Shown: piece after piece, positions 14,896 through 24,264 of the stretch
Position numbering within the stretch: the first letter of the stretch is position 1
How the letters are laid out: each line of letters starts with the position of its first letter
From: Bacillota bacterium
GTDB taxonomy: Bacteria > Bacillota > Clostridia > Lachnospirales > Lachnospiraceae
Direction: 5' to 3'
Length of the DNA stretch: 40,382 nt
Assembly (NCBI GenBank): GCA_023418475.1
Contig: JAEZZO010000054.1
Span: forward strand, 1 to 40,382
Program-made: the position numbers and the translations under genes
The notes under the pieces: model-generated
What the model saw: only the letters and a program-made list of their open reading frames with translations
The model's database searches: none
What the model was told of the DNA's origin: nothing

Positions 14896-17835
14896 TTGAC
14901 GGCGAAAAAAAGTATTAAACTATTTTTTAGATTATTAACTATTTTAATTCTAAGTATTTCAAGTATTTTAGTTCCTAGCCATCTGGCTGTCGCTTCAGAG
15001 CACCTCTCATCAAAAAGAATTTTATTTATCAGCTCCTATTCGGAAAGTTATGATATTGTTCCAGAGCAAATCAAGGGCATTGAGGATGTATTACTGCCTT
15101 ATGGAATCTGCTTGGATATGGAATATATGGATACGAAAAGACTTGATACTATAGAAAATCTCACTTTATTTTTTAATCTGCTTAAATACAAGCTCAGCCA
15201 TGTAGAAACGTATGATGCTCTGATTGTTGGTGACGATAATGCTCTGCAGTTTGCACTCGACAATCAGCAAGTTCTATTTCCTTCTATGCCGATAATTTTC
15301 CTAGGTATTAATGATATAAAACGAGCAAAAACAGCCGGTGAAAATCCATTTATTACTGGAATTATTGAAGAGATGTCCCTAAAGGATAATATTGAACTTG
15401 CATTAAAATTTAATCCCGGTGCAAGGCGTATTGTTGCCTTTGTTGATAATTCTTATACCGGACTTGCTCTTTCGAAACAGTTTTATGAAAATAAGGAAAG
15501 CTATCCCAATCTAGATTTTGAAACAATCAATTCCTTCGATAATACCTTTGACGAGCTCAAGGTAAAACTTGAAACCATTGGAAGCGATACCATAATTCTC
15601 TATTTAAACATGTCTATGGATAAGAACGGTGCCTATTTATCCATAAACCAGGTATCAAAATTATTTAAAGAATATTCAAAAGTACCTGTCTTCCGTACGA
15701 TAGAAGTAGGAATTGGACAAGGTATCTTTGGAGGTAAAGTAGTTTCATTCCGGAAATCCGGTAAACTGGCTGCCAATATGCTATTAAGCATATTTCACGG
15801 AACTCCGGTGAAGGATATTGATATAATCACCAAAAGTCCAAACTATTATATTCTCGACTATTCACTATTTAAAAAATATAACCTAAATCCTGCTCTCGCT
15901 CCGAGAGGAACTATTTTTGTTAATCATAGAACAAGCTTTTATGACCAGAATAAGCAGGTTGTTTGGACTACTGTCCTGATCATTCTTGTCTTATCCTTAT
16001 TCATACTGTTATTGGTTATTGATAATATAAAACGTAGATCTATAGAAACAGCTCTGATGGAAAGCCAGAACCATTTAACCAAAAAAAATGATGAGCTGGC
16101 ACTTAAAGAAGAAGAGCTTCGAAATCAATATGATAAAATCAGAGAACATTCCGAAAAAATAACACTTTTAAATGAAAGGTTTGAATTATCAACCAGTAAT
16201 ACAAACAGTGCCGTATGGGAATTGGATTTTACGACGAATCAGATATACTTTTCCGATAACATCCGGTCTATCGTTGCGCAGGAAGTCAACGAATATGAGA
16301 ATTTCAACGATTTTATCGATAGAATACTATCAGAAGATACAAAAACTTATCTTCTCGAAGAATATAATAAATATCTTCTTCAGGAAACAAGCGAGATTAA
16401 TGTGCAGCTTTCGTTACTTTCTTCTGATCAAAGCATAAAATGGATTATGGTCTGCGGAAAAGGGGTACATAATACACTGGGCGAGATCAAGTCACTGCGC
16501 GGTATTTTGTTAGATATCTCTAAAATGAAGAATCAGGAGATTTATATTGAACATCTGGCTCATTATGATTTCCTGACGGATCTTCCCAATCGAATATGCT
16601 TTATGGATAAATTAAAAACAGAAATGTCACTTGCCAAGCCTCTTACTCTTATCATGCTGGATATTGATAATTTTAAAGAGGTTAATAATACGCTGGGTCA
16701 CGTATACGGGGATCTCCTGCTGAAGGATATTGCCATCCGCTTATCCACCTTAGCCAATAACAGAATGTTTATCTCCCGCTTTGGGGGAGATGAATTTCTT
16801 ATTTTATATTTAGAAGAAAACGATCGCAACAATGTAGAACGATTACTTCTTAAAATACAGAACTTATTTAAAACACCTTTTCAAATTGGCTTAAGAGAAC
16901 ATTTTATCCGCTTTAGTATGGGCATATCCAGATTTCCAAATGACAGCACGAATCAGCATCAGCTGATTATGAATGCCGACACTGCTATGTATTATGTAAA
17001 GCATAACGGTAAGAATAATTATCAATTTTATAACCGAAGTATGCAGAAATCTCTGAAAGAACATGCAAGTATAGAGACTATGCTGCGGAAAGCCTTAAAA
17101 GAAAATGGTTTTTATTTATTGTATCAGCCAATTGTAAATGTAGTGAATGGTGAAATCAAGGGTTTTGAGGCATTACTAAGATTAACAAAATATAAAGTAC
17201 CGCCAAATTTATTCATTCCGATTGCCGAAGAATCTGATATTATACTGGATATCGGGCGGTTCGTAACAAAAGAAGCAATCATCCAGATCGCCAGGTGGAA
17301 GGATAAAGGATTTTCTCCAAAAACAATATCTATTAACTTCTCCAGTAAACAGATAAAGGATTATCACTATATTGAATTTTTAAAAACCGCACTGGAGGAA
17401 TACCAAGTAGAAGCAAAATACTTGATGATAGAGATTACCGAGAGTGTACTGCTTGACGAGTCAAGTGACACCATTAATTTTCTTTATAAACTAAGAGACC
17501 TGGGACTTAGTATTGTTATGGATGATTTTGGGACCGGATACTCTTCCATTAATTATCTGACTTATATTCCGGTAGATCATATTAAGCTCGATAAATCTTT
17601 AAGTGATAATTTTCTTAAGATGAATAACGCGAAAGTTATTGATAGCATCATTTCTCTGGCACACAGCTTAAATCTTACGATTACGGCGGAGGGAATTGAA
17701 GAACAAAACCAATATGAACAGCTTAAGGCAGGCGGATGTGATTTTATTCAAGGATATTATTTCAGTAAGCCGTTGGAGATTGAGAGAGCAAATGAAATCT
17801 ATCATAAAAATTTAATTACGGAAAGAAACACTTGA
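14896..17835 (+). CDS. Membrane sensor with ABC-substrate-binding, PAS-like, GGDEF and EAL domains
   Basis: A 979-residue cyclic-di-GMP enzyme. Start choice: ATG 14815 has no clear ribosome binding site and would place a polar stretch before the signal sequence; TTG 14896 follows GGAGGT at nine bases and gives a clean signal peptide (TAKKSIKLFFRLL..., cleavage near AVASE). Next come an extracytoplasmic ABC_sub_bind-type domain (RILFISSYSESYDIVPEQIKG) to about residue 345, a membrane helix about 355-377, a coiled coil, a PAS-like domain, GGDEF (RFGGDEF, motif 630-634, intact) and EAL (EAL 758-760, DDFGTG near 876, AEGIEE, QGYYFSKPL, all intact). Both synthesis and breakdown of c-di-GMP are possible on motif grounds. 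The external domain suggests a small-molecule signal such as an amino acid or a purine-like solute. Confidence 0.9.
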   Translation: MTAKKSIKLFFRLLTILILSISSILVPSHLAVASEHLSSKRILFISSYSESYDIVPEQIKGIEDVLLPYGICLDMEYMDTKRLDTIENLTLFFNLLKYKLSHVETYDALIVGDDNALQFALDNQQVLFPSMPIIFLGINDIKRAKTAGENPFITGIIEEMSLKDNIELALKFNPGARRIVAFVDNSYTGLALSKQFYENKESYPNLDFETINSFDNTFDELKVKLETIGSDTIILYLNMSMDKNGAYLSINQVSKLFKEYSKVPVFRTIEVGIGQGIFGGKVVSFRKSGKLAANMLLSIFHGTPVKDIDIITKSPNYYILDYSLFKKYNLNPALAPRGTIFVNHRTSFYDQNKQVVWTTVLIILVLSLFILLLVIDNIKRRSIETALMESQNHLTKKNDELALKEEELRNQYDKIREHSEKITLLNERFELSTSNTNSAVWELDFTTNQIYFSDNIRSIVAQEVNEYENFNDFIDRILSEDTKTYLLEEYNKYLLQETSEINVQLSLLSSDQSIKWIMVCGKGVHNTLGEIKSLRGILLDISKMKNQEIYIEHLAHYDFLTDLPNRICFMDKLKTEMSLAKPLTLIMLDIDNFKEVNNTLGHVYGDLLLKDIAIRLSTLANNRMFISRFGGDEFLILYLEENDRNNVERLLLKIQNLFKTPFQIGLREHFIRFSMGISRFPNDSTNQHQLIMNADTAMYYVKHNGKNNYQFYNRSMQKSLKEHASIETMLRKALKENGFYLLYQPIVNVVNGEIKGFEALLRLTKYKVPPNLFIPIAEESDIILDIGRFVTKEAIIQIARWKDKGFSPKTISINFSSKQIKDYHYIEFLKTALEEYQVEAKYLMIEITESVLLDESSDTINFLYKLRDLGLSIVMDDFGTGYSSINYLTYIPVDHIKLDKSLSDNFLKMNNAKVIDSIISLAHSLNLTITAEGIEEQNQYEQLKAGGCDFIQGYYFSKPLEIERANEIYHKNLITERNT

Positions 17836-17875
17836 CTCTACCCGTTTAAAACCTTATGTTTCCTATTATATAAAT

Positions 17876-17925
17876 AAGCTACTGCAATGACCCGTATATC
17901 AGCTGTCAATGCAGTAGCTTTCTTT
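17876..17925 (+). terminator. Rho-independent terminator of the GGDEF/EAL gene
   Basis: Eleven-base perfect arms, AAGCTACTGCA (17876-17886) and TGCAGTAGCTT (17910-17920), are followed by TCTTTTATT, 41 bases past the stop. Confidence 0.85.
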
Positions 17926-17959
17926 TATTCAGAATATAAAATTGATTTGTTACTCTCTC

Positions 17960-18544
17960 CTAGAAACAACGAGAGAAAATAATTCGATTTACATTAAGAC
18001 GATCATATTCCCATTGATTTCTTCTCCATCGAAATCCATACACAAATTGTCTGTCAAGAAAGGTAGGGTAAAACCAGAAGCTATTTCCATTAATCAACCA
18101 TATAAAAGTAAAACGATTTAAGCATCTGCGAAGCTCCCTCGGTCTGATCTGCATATAGGGAGTCATCTGACCTCCCCCACCATATGGCTGTCCGTAGGAT
18201 CTTTTCTCCATATCCGGCATTTCCGGTATAAAATTTGGCGGTGCTGTTCTCGGTGCCATTTCCTGCGCACCCTGACCAGGAGGCGGAAATCCCGGCGGCA
18301 TCATAGGAGGCTCTTCCACTCTTCCCGGTCTCTGTGGCGGGAAGCCCGGCGGAGGCATCATAGGTCCAACTGTTCCGGGTCCAAATGGTGCTACCGGTGA
18401 TCTGCCAGGTGCATTTCTCTGCTCTGGGTTTTGTCTTTGATTCCTTTGATTCCTTTGATCTCTTTGATCTCTTTGATCTCTTTGATCTCTTTGATTATTA
18501 TCCCCTCTATTCACAATATTAAGCCCTTTCTCATTATGATTCAT
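17960..18544 (-). CDS. Low-complexity QR-repeat / proline-rich protein, function unknown
   Basis: 194 residues in three parts: an N-terminal run of Gln-Arg-Asp/Asn triplets (about 18-36), a Pro/Met/Gly-rich linker (about 45-130, repeated MPPGFPP), and a folded-looking aromatic C-terminus with two Cys (LRRCLNRFTFIWLINGNSFW, then FYGFRW-like and a final SRCF). There is no signal peptide or membrane segment. ATG 18544 lacks a clear ribosome binding site; GTG 18514 with GAAAGGG upstream is an alternative start. The aromatic C-terminus resembles small proteins found in spore-forming Clostridia, but I cannot assign a function; a surface or spore-coat role is a guess from composition. The gene stands alone on the minus strand. 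Confidence 0.65.
   Translation of the reverse strand: MNHNEKGLNIVNRGDNNQRDQRDQRDQRDQRNQRNQRQNPEQRNAPGRSPVAPFGPGTVGPMMPPPGFPPQRPGRVEEPPMMPPGFPPPGQGAQEMAPRTAPPNFIPEMPDMEKRSYGQPYGGGGQMTPYMQIRPRELRRCLNRFTFIWLINGNSFWFYPTFLDRQFVYGFRWRRNQWEYDRLNVNRIIFSRCF
18436..18498. repeat. Seven-unit 9-bp tandem repeat
   Basis: Units of TTTGATCTC (four exact), two TTTGATTCC and one TTTGATTAT run head to tail inside the QR-repeat gene, encoding the Gln-Arg-Asp/Asn triplets on the minus strand. Because the unit is a multiple of three, copy changes would alter protein length without a frameshift. Confidence 0.92.
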
Positions 18545-18657
18545 ACATTATTTTATGATGAATTAGAGGAAAGGTGAAAATATTGTCTAAAAAATTATGG
18601 CTTTTCTACGAAATTGTATTAAGTAATCGTATTAAGAATTCGAAATATAAGCTATTC

Positions 18658-19311
18658 TTAGAATTCCTTCTTACGATAAATATTAATTGAGATCATATAG
18701 GATACGGAAAGGGCAAGAATTAATAGCAGCGGAAAGATTATCAAAGCATACTTTTCAAGCGCCCTTATCAGACTGATTATATTCTCTGGAATAATTAGTG
18801 TTCCGCTCTTAACAGCATTACTGATAAAATAAAACAAGGCAAATGGAATTAAATATATAATAAATAATATTATTCTTGCCTTCTCTACACCCAACTTTGT
18901 AATAAACGGTATCATAACAGCATAGAATAAAATTCCGACAGCTGCAGCAATACAGTTATTGCGCACACTGAACAATAATAAATTTTCTCCTCTAAATAAT
19001 TGTATCAATATTGTAAACACCGATCCAAAAGCTATTCCTATCAGATTTAACATAAGCATCATAATAAATTTGCTCTGAACGATATTTTTTTTCGAGATTG
19101 GCATAGTCAACGCATAGATGTCCCAATTTGCCACTTCATCATAGGAAAATAAACTAAGTGTTAAAATTGCAAAAAGAACTGTGAATATAGTACCAAAAAA
19201 GTTAGTATCACCTGAAGCAAATGCCATAAAACCATATATCAAAATAATAATCGCAAACATTTTAAGATTTCTTTTTAAATTAATAAAATCCTTTATTATT
19301 AATCCCTTCAT
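18658..19311 (-). CDS. ABC-2-type transporter permease
   Basis: A 217-residue membrane protein with about six hydrophobic segments and an N-terminal cytoplasmic start typical of ABC-2 permeases (MKGLIIKDFINLKRNLKMF). It follows the ATPase gene with one base between stop and start. Together with the GntR regulator the set matches the YtrA-type operon, in which the regulator represses an ABC transporter induced by cell-wall antibiotics. The substrate is unknown. Confidence 0.85.
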   Translation of the reverse strand: MKGLIIKDFINLKRNLKMFAIIILIYGFMAFASGDTNFFGTIFTVLFAILTLSLFSYDEVANWDIYALTMPISKKNIVQSKFIMMLMLNLIGIAFGSVFTILIQLFRGENLLLFSVRNNCIAAAVGILFYAVMIPFITKLGVEKARIILFIIYLIPFALFYFISNAVKSGTLIIPENIISLIRALEKYALIIFPLLLILALSVSYMISINIYRKKEF

Positions 19312-19312
19312 T

Positions 19313-20185
19313 CTATATTTTCTCCTTCCCTCTGCTGATAAACAGCATGATTTCCTCTATTGATGTTTTCTCCGGATTGATATCACGATAACGTCTTTTA
19401 AATGCATCCCTATTCTTGATTAAAACGTCTGCGCCAAAGCTGTTCTCGCGTATTCCTGCTATAAAAGAGGTATCAATCCCGGCTATCTCCTCCCTCTTGC
19501 AATGTACTATACCATGTTGATAGATAAGATCATCCTTACTCTCACTAAAAATAATTTTACCATGATGGATAAAAGTTACATAATCAGCAATCTTTTCAAT
19601 ATCACTTATAATATGTGAAGATAGTAAAATCGTATTTTCCTCATTCTGAATAAATTCGAGAAAGATATCCAGGATTTCATCTCTTACCATAGGATCGAGT
19701 CCACTCGTAGCTTCGTCCAGAATTAAAAGTTTTGAATGATGCGACAGAGCAATAGCAATAGATAACTTCATTTTCATACCGCGCGAATATTCTTTGATTA
19801 TTTTGTTATCAGGAAGCTTAAACTTATTCCTATACATTAAGAAAGCCCTCGCATCCCAATTGGGATAAATATTTTTCATAACAAGATCAACATTTCCAAA
19901 ATTCATATTCTCGTGTAGATTACTTCCATCAAACACAACACCAATATGCGCCTTTATATCCTGGGGAAGCTCAATTGAATTCGAGCCAAGAACCGATACC
20001 GATCCGCCATCAATATGAATTAGATTAAGAATTGCTTTAATTGTAGTGGTCTTACCGGCACCATTCTCTCCGACAAATCCCATGATACAGCCTTTCGGTA
20101 CACTAAAATTGATATTATCCAGTGTAAAATCTTTATAATTCTTTCTTAAATTTTGAATTTCTAACGCATTTATTTCACCTGTCAT
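19313..20185 (-). CDS. ABC transporter ATP-binding protein (YtrB-like)
   Basis: A 290-residue nucleotide-binding subunit: Walker A GENGAGKTT (39-47), signature EYSRGMKMKL, Walker B LLILDEATSGLD and the H-loop in LLSSHIISDI, all intact. The C-terminal 80 residues are divergent, as usual for ABC-2 systems. It is placed between the GntR regulator (10 bases upstream) and the permease (one base downstream), which makes a single operon and a half-transporter pair almost certain. Confidence 0.92.
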   Translation of the reverse strand: MTGEINALEIQNLRKNYKDFTLDNINFSVPKGCIMGFVGENGAGKTTTIKAILNLIHIDGGSVSVLGSNSIELPQDIKAHIGVVFDGSNLHENMNFGNVDLVMKNIYPNWDARAFLMYRNKFKLPDNKIIKEYSRGMKMKLSIAIALSHHSKLLILDEATSGLDPMVRDEILDIFLEFIQNEENTILLSSHIISDIEKIADYVTFIHHGKIIFSESKDDLIYQHGIVHCKREEIAGIDTSFIAGIRENSFGADVLIKNRDAFKRRYRDINPEKTSIEEIMLFISRGKEKI

Positions 20186-20195
20186 AATTTACCTC

Positions 20196-20570
20196 TCATT
20201 CCTCCTCAAACATCATTTTAAGGATAACCTGCAGCTCATTCAGATCAATCCCGCCTGCCTTAGCACCCGCAATAGCTTTTGCTAAATGATCTTCTATAAT
20301 ACGAAGCTGTTCCTCACGAACAAAGTCCAAGTTCTTTTCAGCAACAAAACTGCCTTTTCCCACAATTGTATGGATAAATCCATCCCGTTCCAGATCTTCA
20401 TATGCTCTCTTTGTCGTTATGACACTGATACGCAGTTCCTTGGCCAGGGTTCTCATGGAAGGAAGCGGACTTCCTGATTCCAACTCACCATTCATGATCA
20501 GCTGCTTTAATTGCATTGTTATCTGTTCATAAATTGGTTTTTCACTTGAATTACTAATAAAAATATTCAA
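20196..20570 (-). CDS. GntR-family regulator, YtrA subfamily
   Basis: 124 residues: an N-terminal winged HTH (PIYEQITMQLKQLIMNGELE, PLPSMRTLAKEL, ITTKRAYEDLERDGFI, GKGSFV) and only a short helical tail for dimerisation, which is the YtrA subfamily layout. The start is TTG 20570, six bases after GGAGGTGAATAA (there is no ATG). It is the first gene of the three-gene operon. A perfect palindrome (20606-20623) upstream is the candidate autoregulatory operator. Confidence 0.9.
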   Translation of the reverse strand: MNIFISNSSEKPIYEQITMQLKQLIMNGELESGSPLPSMRTLAKELRISVITTKRAYEDLERDGFIHTIVGKGSFVAEKNLDFVREEQLRIIEDHLAKAIAGAKAGGIDLNELQVILKMMFEEE

Positions 20571-20605
20571 TTATTCACCTCCGGAGGCGTTATATTGTGT
20601 ATATC

Positions 20606-20623
20606 TTATATATACATATATAA
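20606..20623. promoter_or_regulatory. Candidate YtrA-type operator
   Basis: TTATATAT and ATATATAA flank AC: a perfect 8+2+8 palindrome 36 bases upstream of the GntR start, within the expected promoter region. GTGT and ACAC flank it outward (20597-20626). The region is AT-rich, so part of the symmetry may be chance. Confidence 0.45.
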
Positions 20624-20813
20624 CACTAATACATATGTCTGTCAAGTAGAAGTTACTAATTATTACGTATTCGTTTCACACTTCAAAACAGGATGCCGCA
20701 AGCGTCTTCACACTTTTCTTTGTATTTGGATTACTTCTGCTTATCCATTATACAATTCATTAAGAAATACTTAAAAAATCAAAATATCCGGTGCATAAAA
20801 CTCTAAAACATAA

Positions 20814-20842
20814 TTGATTATTTCAAACACTTATAATATAAT
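20814..20842 (+). promoter_or_regulatory. Promoter of aspartate kinase
   Basis: TTGATT (20814-20819), 17 bases, TATAAT (20837-20842), 62 bases upstream of the start codon. No lysine riboswitch or T-box features are seen in the short leader. Confidence 0.65.
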
Positions 20843-20904
20843 GTAACAATAAAAAATTCCTAATTAAAAACCGCAAGAAATGGAATGCGAGAAAAGAGGA
20901 TATC

Positions 20905-22224
20905 ATGAACGATACGAAAGTTGTAAAATTCGGTGGCAGTTCACTTGCCGATGCGAACCAATTCAAAAAGGTCGCAGATATTATCCATGCCGATAAAACC
21001 AGACGTTTTGTTGTAGCTTCTGCTCCGGGAAAACGTTATTCTGATGATATTAAGATAACAGATATGCTTTACAGCTGCTATGATTTAGCATCTAAAGGAG
21101 AAAATTTTGAGAAAGAATTTAGTGCGATAGAAGAACGATATAATGCCATTATCAGAGATCTTTCTCTTGATTTTTCTCTTGAAGATGAATTCAAATATAT
21201 TAAAGCTTCCTTTGCTCATAGTGCAGGACGTGATTATGCTGCCAGCCGCGGTGAATATCTGAACAGCATTCTACTAGCAAAGTATCTTGGTTTCCCGTTT
21301 TTGGATACTGTCGGTTTACTGTATTTCAATGAAAGCGGAGAATTTGATTTGGACAGAACTATATCCAAGCTGGCTCCCAAATTGGAGACCCTGGAATGTG
21401 CAGTAATCCCAGGCTTCTATGGATCTATGCCGAATGATACCATTAAGACCTTCTCACGTGGTGGTTCTGATGTTACCGGTTCTATTGTTGCCAGAGCAGC
21501 AAATGCAGAAATTTACGAAAACTGGACGGATGTAAGTGGTTTTCTGATCTGTGATCCAAGAATTGTTAAAGATCCCGAACCAATTACTACGATTACCTAT
21601 AGAGAACTTAGAGAATTATCCTATATGGGTGCAACGGTTCTACATGAAGATGCTATTTTTCCTGTCCGTACAAAGGGTATTCCGATTAATATTAAGAATA
21701 CAAACCATCCCGAAGACCCCGGTACAATGATTGTATCCCAGACAGTGGACAGCAGTCATTGCATCATCACAGGTATCGCCGGAAAGAAAGGCTTCTCTGT
21801 TATTAATATTGAAAAGGATATGATGAACAGTGAAGTAGGTTTTGGCCGAAACGTCCTGCGTGCTCTTGAAAAGAGCAATCTATGTTTTGAACACATGCCT
21901 TCCGGTATTGATACCTTAAGTGTTATTGTAAACACCGAAGCAATTAAGGGAAAAGAAAAAGTTGTTCTGGACGAAATTATATCCCGAACACATCCTGATC
22001 ATATTGAAATTGAGGATGATCTTGCTCTGATCGCTGTTGTTGGGAGAGGTATGAGAAAGGCAAGAGGCACTGCCGCTAAGATTTTTACTGCTCTTGCCGA
22101 AGCAAAAATCAACATTAAAATGATTGATCAGGGTTCCTCCGAACTGAATATAATCATAGGTGTTTCCGAAGAGGACTTTGAAGAAGCTACTCGTGCAATC
22201 TATCGCATTTTTGTAAAGAAATAA
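20905..22224 (+). CDS. Aspartate kinase
   Basis: First enzyme of the lysine/threonine/methionine pathway: phosphorylates L-aspartate. 439 residues: the kinase domain opens with VVKFGGSSLADANQFKKVA, continues through FSRGGSDVTGSIVARA and NWTDVSGFLICDPRIV, and a C-terminal tandem ACT region follows (GKKGFSVINIEKDMMNSEVG; IAVVGRGMRKARGTAAKIF). The ACT domains mean feedback control by an end-product amino acid, most often lysine or threonine. The ribosome binding site is AAGAGGA. It is a single gene with its own promoter and a terminator at 22304-22338. Which isozyme it is cannot be told from sequence alone. Confidence 0.95.
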   Translation: MNDTKVVKFGGSSLADANQFKKVADIIHADKTRRFVVASAPGKRYSDDIKITDMLYSCYDLASKGENFEKEFSAIEERYNAIIRDLSLDFSLEDEFKYIKASFAHSAGRDYAASRGEYLNSILLAKYLGFPFLDTVGLLYFNESGEFDLDRTISKLAPKLETLECAVIPGFYGSMPNDTIKTFSRGGSDVTGSIVARAANAEIYENWTDVSGFLICDPRIVKDPEPITTITYRELRELSYMGATVLHEDAIFPVRTKGIPINIKNTNHPEDPGTMIVSQTVDSSHCIITGIAGKKGFSVINIEKDMMNSEVGFGRNVLRALEKSNLCFEHMPSGIDTLSVIVNTEAIKGKEKVVLDEIISRTHPDHIEIEDDLALIAVVGRGMRKARGTAAKIFTALAEAKINIKMIDQGSSELNIIIGVSEEDFEEATRAIYRIFVKK

Positions 22225-22303
22225 CCGATAACTATTTACTAAAATAATGAAGTAAATACTATATATTATTCATTACCAGCTCAAGCCATATCTTTATCAT
22301 TAG

Positions 22304-22338
22304 TCCTCCAGGCGGAATAAGTCTTGGAGGATTTTTAT
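22304..22338 (+). terminator. Terminator of aspartate kinase
   Basis: TCCTCCA (22304-22310) pairs with TGGAGGA (22325-22331), followed by TTTTTATTT. Confidence 0.8.
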
Positions 22339-22457
22339 TTCGATTTGTTTCATCGTGTAACTATATCGTAAATACAATTTCGCTGTAAAATTGTTTTTAA
22401 ACACTTAACCTCGTATAATAATTTCAGAAAATAAATACCATTCAATGGGAGGACTTC

Positions 22458-23234
22458 ATGAAATTATTACATGTCAGACACGCTACTTCAATTTTAACCT
22501 ACGAAGGGGTTCGGATATTAATTGATCCGGTTTTTGCCGGGAAGGAGACATCTCCTGCTTTTCCTATGACCCCTAACAGAAGGAAAAACCCACTGGTTGA
22601 TTTATCCACTCCTATGAACCAGCTTCTGGATATTGACCTGGTCTTAGCAACACACCTTCATATAGACCACTTCGATCAGGATGCCATGGATAAACTCGAT
22701 AAAAACCTGGATTTAATCTGTCAGTCGGAGGATGTAAAAACATTACAATCAAAAGGATTTCTTCATGTAATACCAGTGAAAGACAACTTGGTCTACCAAA
22801 ACATTACTCTCACAAGAGTAAATGCACAACATGGCACCGGACCAATCGGCCAAAGCTGTGCACCTGCAAGCGGATATATCCTTCAATCTAAGAATGAACC
22901 TACTGTCTATATTACCGGCGATACAATATATAACAATTCCGTCAAAACAAATATTTATACCTATCAGCCACAGATTATGATCATGAATGCCGGGTCTCCT
23001 AAATTTTTATTCAGTGACCGCATCGTTATGAACATTATGGACATCGAAAATACCCTGCGCGTCAATCCGGCTCTCTGCTTTGTGATTGTACATCTGGACA
23101 CTTATAATCACTGTATTGAAACAAGGGAAGATATTCATGAATACTTCTCTACCTCAAAGCTGCAAGAATTAGGTGTTTCACACTTTTATGTACCAAGCGA
23201 TAATGAAACACTGGACGAAAGAATATTGGTATAA
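22458..23234 (+). CDS. MBL-fold metal-dependent hydrolase (UlaG-like)
   Basis: 258 residues with the metallo-beta-lactamase metal motif THLHIDHFD (His66, His68, Asp70, His71), an early strand LIDPVFAG, and TGDTIYN carrying the bridging Asp. The short compact form and the LIDP block fit the UlaG-like/L-ascorbate-6-phosphate lactonase-related group, whose members hydrolyse varied esters, lactones or phosphodiesters. Substrate unknown. GGGAGG precedes the ATG. Monocistronic by context, with a hairpin at 23251-23286 shared with the convergent GAF gene. Confidence 0.85.
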   Translation: MKLLHVRHATSILTYEGVRILIDPVFAGKETSPAFPMTPNRRKNPLVDLSTPMNQLLDIDLVLATHLHIDHFDQDAMDKLDKNLDLICQSEDVKTLQSKGFLHVIPVKDNLVYQNITLTRVNAQHGTGPIGQSCAPASGYILQSKNEPTVYITGDTIYNNSVKTNIYTYQPQIMIMNAGSPKFLFSDRIVMNIMDIENTLRVNPALCFVIVHLDTYNHCIETREDIHEYFSTSKLQELGVSHFYVPSDNETLDERILV

Positions 23235-23250
23235 GTAAACAGTAAAAAAG

Positions 23251-23286
23251 TGCCTTCCCCGATCAGATCACTACTCGAGGAAGGCA
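23251..23286 (-). terminator. Shared terminator between MBL and GAF genes
   Basis: TGCCTTCC (23251-23258) and GGAAGGCA (23279-23286) form the stem. On the minus strand CTTTTTTACTG follows, a good T-run for the GAF gene; on the plus strand only TAAATTATATT follows. Confidence 0.72.
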
Positions 23287-23349
23287 TAAATTATATTATT
23301 TGATGAAGCAAAAAATTAATTCTTCTTATTTACATCTTATCACTGACCT

Positions 23350-23910
23350 TTATAGTGACTGTTCCTGCAACTGCTTATATAACATATTATTTTCTATCGC
23401 AACACCAATATGGTTACCAATAGAGGACAAGAATTTAAGATGCTCCCTTGTAAAATAGTCCTTCTCACGGTGCTGCACAATAATAAAACCCAGAATATTA
23501 TTATCCACTTTAATCGGAACCCCAATACAGGAATATACTTTATCCTCTTGCGTCCTGTCTTTATAGATCGGCGTATCACTGTTCAAGATAAACTCTTCTT
23601 CATTATGTTCCATAATCAATTGTTCATCCTCTGCCGCATAAGAAGATGGTAACGTCTGAGAGGCAACCTTCCAGTCACTTTTCGTCTTTTTGTAAATAGA
23701 AGAAAATTTGGCGCCAAATACACCTATAATCATATCATTAATCAGAGGAAATAAATTTGGATTCTTAATATACTGATTAATGTATTTACTGATCTCAAGA
23801 AGATTCGAAATTGTATTCAGTTTATTCTCCAGTTCTGTAACTTTTTGAGACAAATCATAAATTGTTTTCTCTGTAAAATGCTGATATTTATCAAACTGAT
23901 TTTGATCCAT
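23350..23910 (-). CDS. GAF-domain protein
   Basis: A 186-residue cytosolic protein with an N-terminal coiled coil (about 10-40, DLSQKVTELENKLNTISNLL) followed by one GAF domain (about 45-180): the core strands YSCIGVPIKVDNNILGFIIV and the closing helix FLSSIGNHIGVAIENNMLY. No kinase, GGDEF or DNA-binding output domain is present, so it likely works through a partner or by dimer change. GAF domains bind cyclic nucleotides, haem or small metabolites; the ligand cannot be told. GGGAGA lies before the ATG. Single gene, convergent with the MBL gene. Confidence 0.85.
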   Translation of the reverse strand: MDQNQFDKYQHFTEKTIYDLSQKVTELENKLNTISNLLEISKYINQYIKNPNLFPLINDMIIGVFGAKFSSIYKKTKSDWKVASQTLPSSYAAEDEQLIMEHNEEEFILNSDTPIYKDRTQEDKVYSCIGVPIKVDNNILGFIIVQHREKDYFTREHLKFLSSIGNHIGVAIENNMLYKQLQEQSL

Positions 23911-24264
23911 AGGTTTTCTCCCTTATGTATATTATTTTATTGATTATAGATCTGAGTATAACATTAATCAAACATTTTTTTTAGTATAACATATTATGAC
24001 TAAAACTTCTAGCAGTTGTTTCTAATGCGTTTTCCAATCCTCCCTCGTCTCTTACTGTTCCTTCCTGTGAAAGTCCATTACTAAACCATGCAGTAATATG
24101 CAAAATATTAATAGAGTTTTTTCTAATATTTGAAGATTACAGCTTCATAGCCTCGTTAATGATTTATGTAGCAAGATGAGGGATCCCAATTTAAATAAAT
24201 TATAGCAAACAAATAATGAGGCTAGCATTTCATACACAAGATTTTACATGATAAGGAGGAAGCC
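23911..24264. other. Gap with long-range inverted repeat
   Basis: No gene is seen. TAGCCTCGTTAAT (24148-24160) and AATAATGAGGCTA (24212-24224) are complementary in 11 of 13 positions and enclose 51 bases, just upstream of the small peptide gene. It could be a leader structure of that gene or a small RNA, but no clear promoter/terminator pair frames it. Confidence 0.35.

Noticed and set aside
20640..20904. Lysine riboswitch or T-box before aspartate kinase
   Set aside because: No T-box (TGGNACC-like) or L-box core is seen and the leader after the promoter is only about 55 bases.
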